The position numbers and the translations under genes were made by a program. Below are positions 9,354 to 18,400 of a DNA stretch of 64,000 nt, one piece after another. Below the pieces are notes generated by a model. That model worked only from the letters and a program-made list of their open reading frames with translations. It had not been told where the DNA came from and made no database searches. The stretch is from Pseudomonas putida (GTDB taxonomy: Bacteria; Pseudomonadota; Gammaproteobacteria; Pseudomonadales; Pseudomonadaceae), in NCBI RefSeq assembly GCF_022627325.1, contig NZ_JAETZZ010000006.1, positions 186,001 through 250,000 on the forward strand. Direction: 5' to 3'. Each line of letters opens with the position of its first letter. Within the stretch, counting starts at the first letter, position 1.

Positions 9354-10700
9354 TCAGAAAGTGCTTTGGATCTTCAGGCCGCCGATCAGGGCATCGTCCA
9401 CCTGCGACACCCCGCCCGGATGGCGGATGTACTGCAGGTTCGGGCGCACCGTGAGCCAGTCGGCCAAGTGAATGCCGTAATAGAGTTCAGCGCTGTACTC
9501 GGTGTCCTGCACGGGCAGGTAACCGGGATTGTCGTAGTCGTAAAGGCCGGCTGCCTGGTTGGCCAGGCGGGCGTTCTTGCGGTAGGCGGGGTTGACGTGC
9601 ACGCGGGCGAGGGCGAAACCGATGTCGTCCTTGGCGCGGGCATCGAAGGGGCCCTTGTATACCAGTCCTGCCTGCACATAGTTGTCGATGGCATTGGTCT
9701 TCTTGTCGTGCACTGTGGCATTGGCGAACAGGCTCAGGCCGCGCGACTGGTCAGTGGCCAGCGAGGTAACCTGCTGCTGGGCACCGATCCACAGGCCGTG
9801 CTTGCTCGAACTGCTGCGGTAGGTGGCGCCACTGATGGCGGCCGGCCGGCCGTCGCTGTCCTTCAGAACATCCTGTGCCTTGGCATTACTGTAGTAGTAC
9901 CCGGCGCGATATTCCCCTTTCAGGCCATTGACCCGCGGGCTCCACACCAGTTCGATCGGCATTACGGCACCCTGGGTACCGCTGCCGCTGAGTTTGAAAC
10001 CGTTGCCAGATTCCAGGTTGGAGGGGTTTTGTTCGAACACGCCGACCTGAGCGTAGAGCGCGTCGTTGATGTTGTAGCGCACGCGCAGCGCCCACTGGCT
10101 GACGGGCCAGTTGTACCAGATGCCGCCAACCCAATTGCCCACCTGCGAGCCGCAGAAGGCCAGGTTCTGGAAGTCGCACGGGAAGCTGTTGAAGTCCTCG
10201 CCTTCACCGAAGCGGCCGAATTTCACGTCCAGGGCGCCATCGAAGTATTTCTGCCTGATCCACAGCTGGGTCAGCCGCCAGGTTTCACCGCGGCCCCAGA
10301 CTTCCTGGGCTGAAGTGAAGCCGCCGACCCGCGGGTCGTTGATGCGGTCGTTGCTGATATTGTCCCCGTGGCGTTCGGTGATGGTCAGCTGCAGTTCGGT
10401 GTCTTGCCAGCCCAGGATCTTTTCCAGGTCCAGGTGGCTGCCAAAGGTGAACTGGTCGCTGTAACGCGCGGTGCGATCATGGTCGTAACCGCCGTGCAGG
10501 TTGCTGCCCATCTCGCCGGTGTAGCCGAGGTTGAAGTCGTAGCCTTTTTCCAGCAGTTCGCTGCGGGTGCCGCCCCAGTCACCCAGCATCCATGGCGAGT
10601 CGCTGGCGAACATTTCACTGGCGCTGGTGGTGGATGTAAAACAGGCGGTCATGGCAAGCAGAGCGGTGCCGGTGTAGCGAATATTGGGCAGTGAGAACAT
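9354..10700 (-). CDS. oprB: Carbohydrate-selective porin OprB
   Basis: A 448-residue outer-membrane porin of the OprB family that admits glucose and other sugars. It has an N-terminal signal peptide (cleavage near TSTTSA-SEMFA), the family opening SPWMLGDWGGTRSELLEKGYDF, many amphipathic strands and a C-terminal Phe suited to BAM-dependent insertion. It sits upstream of gcd on the same strand, pairing glucose entry with periplasmic oxidation. The ATG at 10700 has no good Shine-Dalgarno. Instead a perfect 14-bp palindrome ends two bases before it (see findings). Confidence 0.95.
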   Translation of the reverse strand: MFSLPNIRYTGTALLAMTACFTSTTSASEMFASDSPWMLGDWGGTRSELLEKGYDFNLGYTGEMGSNLHGGYDHDRTARYSDQFTFGSHLDLEKILGWQDTELQLTITERHGDNISNDRINDPRVGGFTSAQEVWGRGETWRLTQLWIRQKYFDGALDVKFGRFGEGEDFNSFPCDFQNLAFCGSQVGNWVGGIWYNWPVSQWALRVRYNINDALYAQVGVFEQNPSNLESGNGFKLSGSGTQGAVMPIELVWSPRVNGLKGEYRAGYYYSNAKAQDVLKDSDGRPAAISGATYRSSSSKHGLWIGAQQQVTSLATDQSRGLSLFANATVHDKKTNAIDNYVQAGLVYKGPFDARAKDDIGFALARVHVNPAYRKNARLANQAAGLYDYDNPGYLPVQDTEYSAELYYGIHLADWLTVRPNLQYIRHPGGVSQVDDALIGGLKIQSTF

Positions 10701-10701
10701 G

Positions 10702-10715
10702 AGATAGCGCTATCT
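10702..10715. promoter_or_regulatory. Perfect palindrome abutting the oprB start codon
   Basis: AGATAGCGCTATCT is a perfect 14-bp dyad that occupies the position where the oprB ribosome binding site should be. It could be an operator or an RNA hairpin limiting initiation. The regulator is not recognised. Confidence 0.5.
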
Positions 10716-10744
10716 TTTGATTGTCGAAAAAACGGCAAGCGCAC

Positions 10745-10762
10745 CGAAGCGCGAGCGCTTCG
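10745..10762. promoter_or_regulatory. Inverted repeat upstream of oprB
   Basis: CGAAGCGC and GCGCTTCG are perfect 8-bp arms separated by GA, about 45-62 bp upstream of oprB. It is a candidate operator for the oprB-gcd unit. It does not match the HexR or PtxS sites I remember. Confidence 0.4.
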
Positions 10763-10890
10763 ATGGAAATGGCGACAGGTGAGGTAAGTGAAGCGATTCA
10801 GCTTGCGGCGGGGAGGATATAGGGGAACTTGTAAGAAAAAAAGACAAATTGTCGCAGTTGATTGTTGCCGCAGCGGTAACAGTGAGGGAA

Positions 10891-10909
10891 AGGGGCGCAG
10901 CGCGCCCCT
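10891..10909. terminator. Hairpin after the ZnuD-like gene
   Basis: AGGGGCGC and GCGCCCCT form an 8-bp GC stem with a three-base loop just past the stop of the TonB receptor gene. On the minus strand it is followed by TTTCCC, so it is a plausible but not strong terminator. Confidence 0.5.
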
Positions 10910-10916
10910 AGGTTGG

Positions 10917-12956
10917 TCAGAAGGTTGTACGCAGGCCCACTTCGACGCTGCGCCCCGGCGCCGGCGCGATATCGCGCAGAATCGAACTGGCGTAACGCAC
11001 GGTCTGATCTGTCAGGTTTTCACCGCGCACGAACGCCAGCCACTGGCTCTGGCCGATATCGAAGCGGTAGCCGACACTCGCGCCCAGGGTGGTGTAACCC
11101 TCGGTGCTGGTCTCGTTCGCCGGCTTGCGATGCTGCGACGCGGCATGCTGCACATCCACACGCGCCTGCCAGCGGTCCCGCTCCCAGACCAGTGCGCTGT
11201 TCAGGCGCAACGGCGCGATACGCGGCAGCGGCTCGCCGCTGTCGAGGTTCTTGGCACGGGTATAGTCGCCCGACAGCTCCAGGGCGAAACTGCCGTAGCG
11301 GTTTTCGACCAACTGCCAGCGGTCCTGGGCTTCGAGGCCGTAGAAGCGCGCCCGTACGCCCTGGTACTGATACTCAGGGAAGCCGCCATCGTCGTGATCA
11401 TGGTCGTCGTCGCCATCATCGTGGTCATGGCCCTCGCGCAGGGTGCCCGTGCCAATCAGGCCGATGTAGTTGCGAAAGTGGCTGTAGAACACCCCGACGC
11501 TGCCCTTGTGGGTGCCATTGTCGAAGCGCAGCGCCAGGTCGGCGGAGAGGGCTTTTTCCTTGTTCAGGCTGGCGTCGCCGACTTCATAAGCCCCGGTGGC
11601 GACGTGGGCGCCGTTTGCGTAAAGCTCGTAAAAGGTCGGGGCCCGCTCGGTGTAACCGACGTTTGCAGCGAGCGCCCAGACCGGGTCGAGTTGATACACC
11701 GCCCCCGACGACAGGCTCAGGGCATTGAAGCTGCTGGCGCTGTCGGCATCGACGAAGTTTTCGTTGCCTTTGGCATCCGGGTCGACGCGGGTGTGTTCCA
11801 GGCGCGCACCCAGGCTCAGGTTGAGCCGTTCGGTGGCCTGCCATTGCTCGAGCATGAACAACGCCAGGCTATCGGTATCGGTGTGCGGCACGAAGGCTTC
11901 TTCACCCAGCGCCGAGAATTCGTTGCGACTGACCTGGGCGCCGATCACGCCTTCCAGAGGGCCGATCGGTTGGTGCCTGGCCTCGACCCGCGCCTCATAG
12001 CCCTTGTTCTTGAAGGTGGTGTGCACTTCGCCTTCTTCGATTTCGCTGTGCTCGTAATCGGTGTAACCGGCATCGAGCTTGACCGAGCTGAAGGGGCCAT
12101 CGAGGTCACGCAGTTCCGAGGCGAAGCCGTAGTGATCCTGCTTCATGTCCAGGCGCACGCCGGACTCGGCCACTGAGCCGTAGTTACTGTCGTAGCGGCT
12201 GTAGGACAGGCCCGCATAGCCGTGATCCCAGTGGTAGGACCCGCCCACTGCGCCGCCATCCTGGCGACCGTCGCTGTTTTCCAGGCGGTGCTTGCTGCCG
12301 GGCTCGTCAGCGTCACGCACCTTGGAACTGCGGGCGTAGCCCGGGATGCGCAGGTCGTTGAACTGGCGGCTGTTGGCATCCAGGTGCAGGGCGAAGGTGC
12401 CGTCACCGGCTTCCAGTTTGCCGGCACTGCTGCGCGTGGTATCGGCACCGCCGTAGCGTAGTTCGCCGGCACCGTGAATACCCTCGATGGGCGCATCGGG
12501 GATGCGGTTGTCGAAGGTATTGACCACCCCACCGATGGCGTTGCCGCCGTAGAGCAGGGCGGCGGGGCCCCGGACGATTTCGACGCGCTCGACGGTGACC
12601 GGGTCCAGTGGCACGGCATGGTCGTAAGACAGTGCCGAAGCGTCGAGGGCGCCGACGCCGTTGCGCAGGATGCGGATACGGTCACCGTCCAGGCCGCGAA
12701 TCACCGGGCGGCTGGCGCCTGGGCCAAACCAGGTGGAGGCGACGCCGGGCTGTTTGTTGAGGGTTTCGCCCAAGCTACCGTGCTGCTGCTGCAGCAGGTC
12801 GTCGCCTTCGAGCACGGTGGTGGGAGCAGCCAGTTCGCGGTTGCCCAGAGGGTTGGCAGTGATGACCTGGGGATCGAGCTCAACAGCCTGGCTGGGTGAT
12901 GAGGCGAGCAAGAGCGCAACGGCGAGTGGAGAGAGGCGTAGGGGAGAGCACAACAT
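10917..12956 (-). CDS. TonB-dependent outer-membrane receptor, ZnuD-like (zinc)
   Basis: The protein has a signal peptide, a plug domain (GETLNKQPGV, RPVIRGLDGDRIRIL, ERVEIVRGPAALLYG) and a 22-strand barrel ending in Phe. A surface-loop stretch at residues 510-523 is almost all His, Asp and Gly (GHDHDDGDDDHDHDDGG), as in ZnuD-type zinc receptors. The ATG at 12956 is chosen because AAGGACC precedes it and it gives a proper signal peptide. The frame runs on to 12998, but that extension would cross the promoter. A Zur-box-like dyad lies at 12990-13004, supporting repression by zinc. Length from this start is 679 residues. Confidence 0.88.
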   Translation of the reverse strand: MLCSPLRLSPLAVALLLASSPSQAVELDPQVITANPLGNRELAAPTTVLEGDDLLQQQHGSLGETLNKQPGVASTWFGPGASRPVIRGLDGDRIRILRNGVGALDASALSYDHAVPLDPVTVERVEIVRGPAALLYGGNAIGGVVNTFDNRIPDAPIEGIHGAGELRYGGADTTRSSAGKLEAGDGTFALHLDANSRQFNDLRIPGYARSSKVRDADEPGSKHRLENSDGRQDGGAVGGSYHWDHGYAGLSYSRYDSNYGSVAESGVRLDMKQDHYGFASELRDLDGPFSSVKLDAGYTDYEHSEIEEGEVHTTFKNKGYEARVEARHQPIGPLEGVIGAQVSRNEFSALGEEAFVPHTDTDSLALFMLEQWQATERLNLSLGARLEHTRVDPDAKGNENFVDADSASSFNALSLSSGAVYQLDPVWALAANVGYTERAPTFYELYANGAHVATGAYEVGDASLNKEKALSADLALRFDNGTHKGSVGVFYSHFRNYIGLIGTGTLREGHDHDDGDDDHDHDDGGFPEYQYQGVRARFYGLEAQDRWQLVENRYGSFALELSGDYTRAKNLDSGEPLPRIAPLRLNSALVWERDRWQARVDVQHAASQHRKPANETSTEGYTTLGASVGYRFDIGQSQWLAFVRGENLTDQTVRYASSILRDIAPAPGRSVEVGLRTTF

Positions 12957-12989
12957 GGAAAGTAGCGGTCCTTGGCAGAGGCAATATTT

Positions 12990-13004
12990 TGTTACCATAT
13001 AACA
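12990..13004. promoter_or_regulatory. Candidate Zur box
   Basis: TGTTACCATATAACA agrees at 12 of 14 fixed positions with the gammaproteobacterial Zur dyad TGTTATANTATAACA (recalled consensus). It lies 34 bp upstream of the ZnuD-like start, where a bound repressor would block the promoter. The divergent VF530 gene begins 120 bp to the other side. Confidence 0.65.
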
Positions 13005-13124
13005 TCGCTATTTCAGCACAGAGGTTTCACCGCTTGCCAGTGGTTTTTGTAATGGCAGTGCTGCGCCCCCTTCATCACTACACTCGTGTAATGTGCGCAT
13101 CTTTTTATCCGCGGGAGTACTGGC

Positions 13125-13346
13125 ATGAGCACAGCCAACCACAATGCGCTGCACGGCAAGACCCTCGAGCAGATCCTCACTGAGCTGGTGGCGCACTACC
13201 AATGGCAGGGCCTGGCCGAACGCGTGGATGTGCGCTGCTTCAAGAGCGACCCGAGCATCAAGTCGAGCCTGACCTTCCTGCGCAAGACGCCCTGGGCCCG
13301 GGAGAAGGTCGAGCAGCTGTACGTGAAACTGCAGCGCAACGCCTGA
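13125..13346 (+). CDS. VF530-family small DNA-binding protein
   Basis: A 73-residue protein of the VF530 (DUF2132) family, recognised by [46 protein letters not shown] and its small size. The family has a compact helical fold thought to bind DNA, but no cellular role is established. The ATG has GGGAG upstream. The next gene starts one base after its stop codon, so the two are probably coupled. It is divergent from the ZnuD-like receptor and shares its upstream region. Confidence 0.9.
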   Translation: MSTANHNALHGKTLEQILTELVAHYQWQGLAERVDVRCFKSDPSIKSSLTFLRKTPWAREKVEQLYVKLQRNA

Positions 13347-13347
13347 G

Positions 13348-14028
13348 ATGCCGCGTCATCCCTGGCTGACCCTGGCCGCAGTGCTTGGCTGGTTGGGCCT
13401 TGCTGTGCAGGTCTACCTGGTGCTGCTGGCGCGCTGGCAGGAAGCGGCGAGCCTGATCGGCGGGCTGATCAATGTGTTCGGCTATTTCACGGTGTTGACC
13501 AATACCCTGGTGGCGACGGTGCTCAGCTATGCGGCGTTCGGGCGGGAATCGCGCGCCAAGCGCTTGTTCCTTTCGCCTTCGGTAAGTTCCGCTGTGGCCG
13601 CCAGCATCGTGCTGGTGGCGCTGGCCTACAGCGTGCTGCTGCGGCACCTGTGGCAACCCCAGGGTTGGCAATGGCTGGCGGACGAACTGCTGCACGATGT
13701 GATGCCGGCGCTTTACGTTGTGTACTGGTGGTTCGCCGTGCCCAAGGGGCATTTGCGGCTCTGGCACCTGGGGCCGTGGGCGCTGTACCCGGCGGTGTAC
13801 TTTGGCTATGCACTGTGGCGGGGGAGTGAGATCGGGGTTTACCCGTATCCGTTCATAGACGTTGCAAGCCTTGGCTACGGGCAGGTCATGCTCAATGCTC
13901 TGGGCGTGCTGGCCGGGTTTTGGGCCATTGCGTTGGTACTGCTCGGGCTCGATTGTTGGCGCGGGCGCTGGCTTGCCAGGCCGGTGCAGGCCCCTTCGCG
14001 GGTGAAACCGCGAAAGGACCGGGCCTGA
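13348..14028 (+). CDS. Pr6Pr-family integral membrane protein
   Basis: A 226-residue membrane protein with about six hydrophobic segments. The first helices (LTLAAVLGWLGLAVQVYLVL, FGYFTVLTNTLVATVLSY) and the FTVLTN motif fit the Pr6Pr/FAR-17a-like family, whose biochemical role is unknown. It starts one base after the VF530 stop. The last dozen residues (after about 214) are basic and not membrane-like. They are encoded by a REP-like inverted repeat (13988-14026), so the C-terminus may have been extended by repeat insertion. Confidence 0.82.
   Translation: MPRHPWLTLAAVLGWLGLAVQVYLVLLARWQEAASLIGGLINVFGYFTVLTNTLVATVLSYAAFGRESRAKRLFLSPSVSSAVAASIVLVALAYSVLLRHLWQPQGWQWLADELLHDVMPALYVVYWWFAVPKGHLRLWHLGPWALYPAVYFGYALWRGSEIGVYPYPFIDVASLGYGQVMLNALGVLAGFWAIALVLLGLDCWRGRWLARPVQAPSRVKPRKDRA
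13988..14026. repeat. REP-like inverted repeat inside the Pr6Pr gene end
   Basis: AGGCCC and TTCGCGG on the left pair with CCGCGAA and GGGCCT on the right. The core CTTCGCGGGTGAAACCGCGAA resembles P. putida REP units (TTCGCGGGTAAACCCGC). The element reaches to the stop codon, so it is translated. It may also act as terminator between this gene and the convergent siderophore-interacting protein gene. Confidence 0.65.
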
Positions 14029-14037
14029 CAACACAGG

Positions 14038-14796
14038 TCACTCGTCGTCCGCTGTGCCTTCTGCCCGCCAGTAGGCAGCCGCTTTGAGGGCATCTTCGGG
14101 GGCACCCTTCTCCAGCAGCAGCGCCTTGGCCTGCCGGGTCAGCGATTTCTCCAGTGCCACCCAGCTGTACAGCTTGCCCTCAGGCAAGCTCAACCCCTGC
14201 ACCAGCGCGAGTAGATCCTCATCCCGCTTCACCCAGATCACTTCAACCTCAGCCTTGCTCGGCAGCGCTTGGCGCTCCTGCTCATCTTCGATCTGGATGA
14301 TCGCCAGTACCCGCCGGCCTGCCGGCAGTTCTTCAAGGCGACGGCCGATGGCCGGAATCGCTGTTTCGTCACCAATGAGCAGGTAGCTGTCGAAGATGTC
14401 CGGGACCACCATCGACGCCCGTGGCCCGGCAATGTTCAGCGTCTGCCCCGGTTCAGCCTGTGCGGCCCAGGTGGAGGCAGGGCCATCGCCGTGCAGGACG
14501 AAATCGATGTCCAGTTCCTGGTTGGCCAGGTCGATGCGCCGCGGCGTGTACTCACGCATGGTGGGCCGCGCTCCGCCGTCGCGGCCCATGTTGCGGGCGT
14601 CGATGGCCTGCTGTTGTTCGGCGTTTTCGGCGAACAGCAGCTTGATATGGTCGTCACTGCCCAGGCTGATGAAGCCTTGCAGCTCGGGGCCGGTGAGGGT
14701 GATGCGGCGCATGCGCGGGGTGAGGTCGGTGACCCGCAGCACCTGCAGGCGACGCTGGCGGATTTCGTGATTGACGCGGTGGATGGTGTCACTCAT
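14038..14796 (-). CDS. Siderophore-interacting (YqjH-like) ferric reductase
   Basis: A 252-residue FAD-dependent ferric-chelate reductase of the SIP/ViuB/YqjH family. It is expected to use NADPH to release iron from ferri-siderophores in the cytoplasm. The flavin motif MREYTPRRID (RxYTxR) and the C-terminal YSWVALEKSLTRQAKALLLEKG, ending in a YWRAEG element, are diagnostic. The ATG at 14796 overlaps the upstream padR-type gene by 8 bp, so the two form an operon. The arrangement mirrors E. coli yqjH and its PadR-like repressor gene yqjI. Confidence 0.9.
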   Translation of the reverse strand: MSDTIHRVNHEIRQRRLQVLRVTDLTPRMRRITLTGPELQGFISLGSDDHIKLLFAENAEQQQAIDARNMGRDGGARPTMREYTPRRIDLANQELDIDFVLHGDGPASTWAAQAEPGQTLNIAGPRASMVVPDIFDSYLLIGDETAIPAIGRRLEELPAGRRVLAIIQIEDEQERQALPSKAEVEVIWVKRDEDLLALVQGLSLPEGKLYSWVALEKSLTRQAKALLLEKGAPEDALKAAAYWRAEGTADDE

Positions 14797-15331
14797 GGAG
14801 GTTCTCCGTAGCAGGGGCCGGCCCGTCGGCGATGGCCTTGGCAGTGTCGTTGAGCAGGGCGCGGACCCGCTCGATTTCTTCCGGTGTCCAGCGGCCGCTG
14901 TGCATATGCAGGGCGTGGCGCAGGTTGCCGACGGCTTCGTGAATTTCTGGTGGGCGGTCGTGACCACGCAGGGCGCGCTTGCCGACTTCGATGCGCATGC
15001 GCACGCCGTCCAGGGCCACGGCCTGGTCAGCCAGGGCTGCGCTACCGGCTTGGGTGATGGCGTAGAGACGTTTGCTGCCTTGCACCTGGCCGTAGATCAG
15101 CTCCGCTTCCTCGAGAAAGTTGAGGGTGGGGTAGATGACCCCGGGGCTGGGCGTGTAGCTGCCATCGAACAAGTTCTCGATCTGGCGGATCAGGTCATAG
15201 CCGTGCCCAGGTTGCTCGGCCAGCAGCGACAGCATCAACAGCTTCAGGTCGCCGGGGGCGAATACCCGTGGGCCGCGTTCACCCCGGCCGGGCCGGCGCT
15301 CGAAAGGGTCGTGGGCGGAATGTTCACGCAT
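14789..15331 (-). CDS. PadR-family repressor, YqjI-like
   Basis: A 180-residue PadR-family regulator. The winged helix (LLMLSLLAEQPGHGYDLIRQIENLF, YTPSPGVIYPTLNFLEE) closely resembles E. coli YqjI. The C-terminal half is helical for dimerisation. E. coli YqjI has a His/Cys-rich N-terminal nickel-binding tail; here the N-terminus (MREHSAHDPFERRPGRGERG) is short, with two His and no Cys, so metal sensing may differ. It precedes the ferric reductase in an operon and has a 48-bp dyad just upstream, implying autoregulation. Confidence 0.9.
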   Translation of the reverse strand: MREHSAHDPFERRPGRGERGPRVFAPGDLKLLMLSLLAEQPGHGYDLIRQIENLFDGSYTPSPGVIYPTLNFLEEAELIYGQVQGSKRLYAITQAGSAALADQAVALDGVRMRIEVGKRALRGHDRPPEIHEAVGNLRHALHMHSGRWTPEEIERVRALLNDTAKAIADGPAPATENLHE

Positions 15332-15346
15332 GGCAGCGAGGCTCCG

Positions 15347-15394
15347 TGTGTTTAGATATATCGCAAGATATTACTCAAGATATATCTAAACACA
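15347..15394. promoter_or_regulatory. Large inverted-repeat operator of the padR-reductase operon
   Basis: TGTGTTTAGATATATC (15347-15362) and GATATATCTAAACACA (15379-15394) are perfect 16-bp arms. The 16-bp spacer contains another GATATT. The arms are two helical turns apart and begin 16 bp upstream of the PadR start. GATATATC cores are typical of YqjI/PadR operators. Confidence 0.8.
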
Positions 15395-15420
15395 AGCGGT
15401 CAAATGCCGATGGTTATCAT

Positions 15421-18400
15421 TCAAATATTAGATGGGTTACTCGGGAGCATCGCAATCTTCGGTGGTTTGCACGCGTTCGGATTGCCAGGCTCAAGGTAGG
15501 GCATGAGGATCGGCGCCATGCCCTTGAGCACCTGCACCGGCAGCGCCGAGGTGAACTTGAACGCCTCCGCGGAGCGCCCGGGCACGAATGCGGTCAGCGT
15601 GCCGAAGTGGTTGTCACCGAGGAAGAATACGAAAGTGGCGGTGCGGTTCAGCGAACGCGAGCCGATCAACCGGCCACCGGCGCCGAAGCTTTCGATGCGG
15701 TTGTCGCCGGTGCCGGTCTTGCCGCCCATCACCAGCGGGGTGCCGTCATGCAGCTTGAAGCTGCCGGAAATACGCCGCGCCGTGCCTGCGTCGACCACTT
15801 GCGACATGGCACCCTTGAGTGCCCGGGCGACTTCCACGGGGAGAATTCGCTGGCCACGGTCGGGGTCGCTGCTCAGCTTGGTTTCATAAGGCGTATCGGC
15901 GGCGAAGTGCAGCGTATCGATGCGCAGTGTGGGCAGGCGCACACCGTCGTTCTGAATGATGCCGACCAGCTCGGAAAGCGCCGCCGGCCGGTCGCCGGAG
16001 CTGCCGATGGCGGTGGCCAGCGACGGCACCAGGTGATCGAACGGATAACCCACGCCCTTCCAGCGCCGGTGAATATCGAGGAAGGCTTCGATTTCCACCA
16101 TGGTGCGGATACGGCTGTCGCGGGCACCCTGATGGCGGCTCTTGAACAGCCAGCCATAGACTTCCTGACGCTCGAAGCGGCTGGCGTTGACCATCTCTGT
16201 GATTGAAGCGCTAGGGTTCTTCAGCAGGTAGCCGAGCAGCCACAGGTCCAGCGGGTGAACCTTGGCGATGTAGCCTTGGTCGGGCAGGTCATATTTGCCT
16301 GGGCCGTAGGCCTCGTACATCTCTGCCAGGCGGCCATCGGTAAGTTTGCTCAGGGCGCGCTTGTCTTCCTTGAGGTGCGCGCGCACGAAAGCATTGAATG
16401 TTTCCTGGCCCGCTGCCGGGAACAGATAGCGGTGTACTGCGGCCAGGCGCTGCGGTGTGACGCGCATGCTGTCGAGGAAGGTATCCAGGCGTTGCTGCGA
16501 GGTTTTGCGCTGGTACTTGCGCCAGAAGCGCATCAGGTAGCTGGTGCCTTCCTTGTCGGCAAAGCGTGCCAGGTATTCCTGGCGGCGCGGGTCCGAATCG
16601 TCCTTGAGCAGTGGCACGCGGTTGAATGGCTGTTGGTAGGTCACATAGCGCACCAGGTCGCGCATCAGGCGAATGAAGGGCAGGTTGATCGACTCGCGCA
16701 GGGCTGCCTTGAGCGTCGGGTTGCGGCTGTTGTCCTCCTTGCGGAAGTTGTTGAACACGTGCATGCCGCCGCCGGTGAAGAACGCTTCGCCGGTGTTGGC
16801 CGAGTACTTGCGCTCCAGCGCCGCGTCGAGCATGGCATCCAGGCTCTGGTTCTTGCTGTTCTGCGCCAGCCATTGCAGCGACCATTGGGTGATGCGATCG
16901 AGTTCGGCGACCTCGACCTTCTTCAACTCGGCGGCTGGCATGCCGGCGTACTTGTCGTGCAGCTCGGCGATTATCTGCAGGTAGGTGGTGAGCACTCGCA
17001 GCTTGGCCGTCGAACCCAGCTCAAGCTTGCTGCCTTCGTTGATGTCGAAGGGCTGGTCGGTGCTGTCAGTCTGCACCCGCACCCGTGAGCCATCGGCAGT
17101 GCGCTCGAACAAGGTGAAGCTGTAGCGCACCTGGTCGGTGGTCTTGCTGGTGAGCAGGCGCTCGCCGATTAGGCCAATCTGTGCCGCGAATTCAGGGTCG
17201 GAGAGGTTCTTCAGGTACTGGCTGACCTGTAGCTGAAGGTCGGCCTGCAAGGTGCTCGTTGCCGAGAGGTCGAGGCGGTCAAGGTCATACAGCGGGCGGT
17301 TGAGCATGCCTGACAGGCGGTTCCGGGCCAGGCTGATGCCTTTGTTGGTGATGATCGGAACGATGGTTGGCTGTGCCACCCAGTCCCGGTACAGCGCCTT
17401 GCTGGCCAAGGCTGCGTCGGCCAGGGCGCGATCAATGATGCCGTTGGCTGCGAGCACGCGGATGTGCGAATCGGTGAGTTCGGCCAGCTCGACGCGGCCC
17501 TTGGTCAGGTAATGCGAGGGGCGGCGCTGGGCAATCATCAACGACAGTACCTGACGCAGGGCCAAGCCGCGTGCGGCCATGCTGTCGGGGTCTGTTGCGG
17601 TCGAGGTGAGGGCCTGGTTGACCTGGTCGAAATCGGCGCCGTACCAGACACGCAGGCCTTCGGCCATGCCATGCACTTCGCCATGGCCGGGCACCGCCGA
17701 CAGCGGCACGCTGTTGAGGTAGTCGCGCACGATGCGCTGGCGGGCTTCGGTGGTATCAGGCCCGCCCTGATAGGCACGGACGCTGGCGGAAATCATCTGG
17801 CGGATCTTCTCGGCACCGGAGACAGTCAGGCCGTCCGGTGAGTGGCGGTATTTTTCCAGCTGCGTGGCCAGGGTGCTGCCACCGGCGGACTGGCCGGGCA
17901 AGGCCAGGTATTTGGCCACCTGGCTGTAGGCGGCCTTGGCGAAGCGCGGCCAATCGACTGCCGGGTTGTTTTGCGGGTCCTTCGGGTCCAGCAGGTCGCG
18001 GTTTTCGATGAACAGCAGGCTGTTGACCATCACGGGTGGGATTGCGGCGAAGTTCGGGTACAGGTATTGCGGGTAGTTGTACTGGTACAGCGTCTCGCCG
18101 CGGCAATCGGTGATCGACAATCCGGCCTGGATTTTCTCGATGTAGGGGGCGAAAAGGCCGTGATCCACGTAGTTCATCAACGCAGGCGAAAACCGTACCT
18201 GCTCGCTGATCAGGTAGTCGCGCTTGAGCAGCCGCGGCAGGAACTCGCCCAGCGCGCTATAGCCCAGGCGTTTGTCGAACGGCCCCTCGCCGGGGTAGAC
18301 GATGGCATCACTGGGGCCGGGCTGCAGCGAATAGGTAAGGGTGCTGGCCAGCTTGCTGAATTCGCGGGACTGCAGGTCGGATGTACGGAACTCGTCATAG

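Noticed and set aside
10788..12176. Plus-strand frame of 462 codons
   Set aside because: Antisense of the ZnuD-like receptor; no motif, and it starts in an untranslated spacer.
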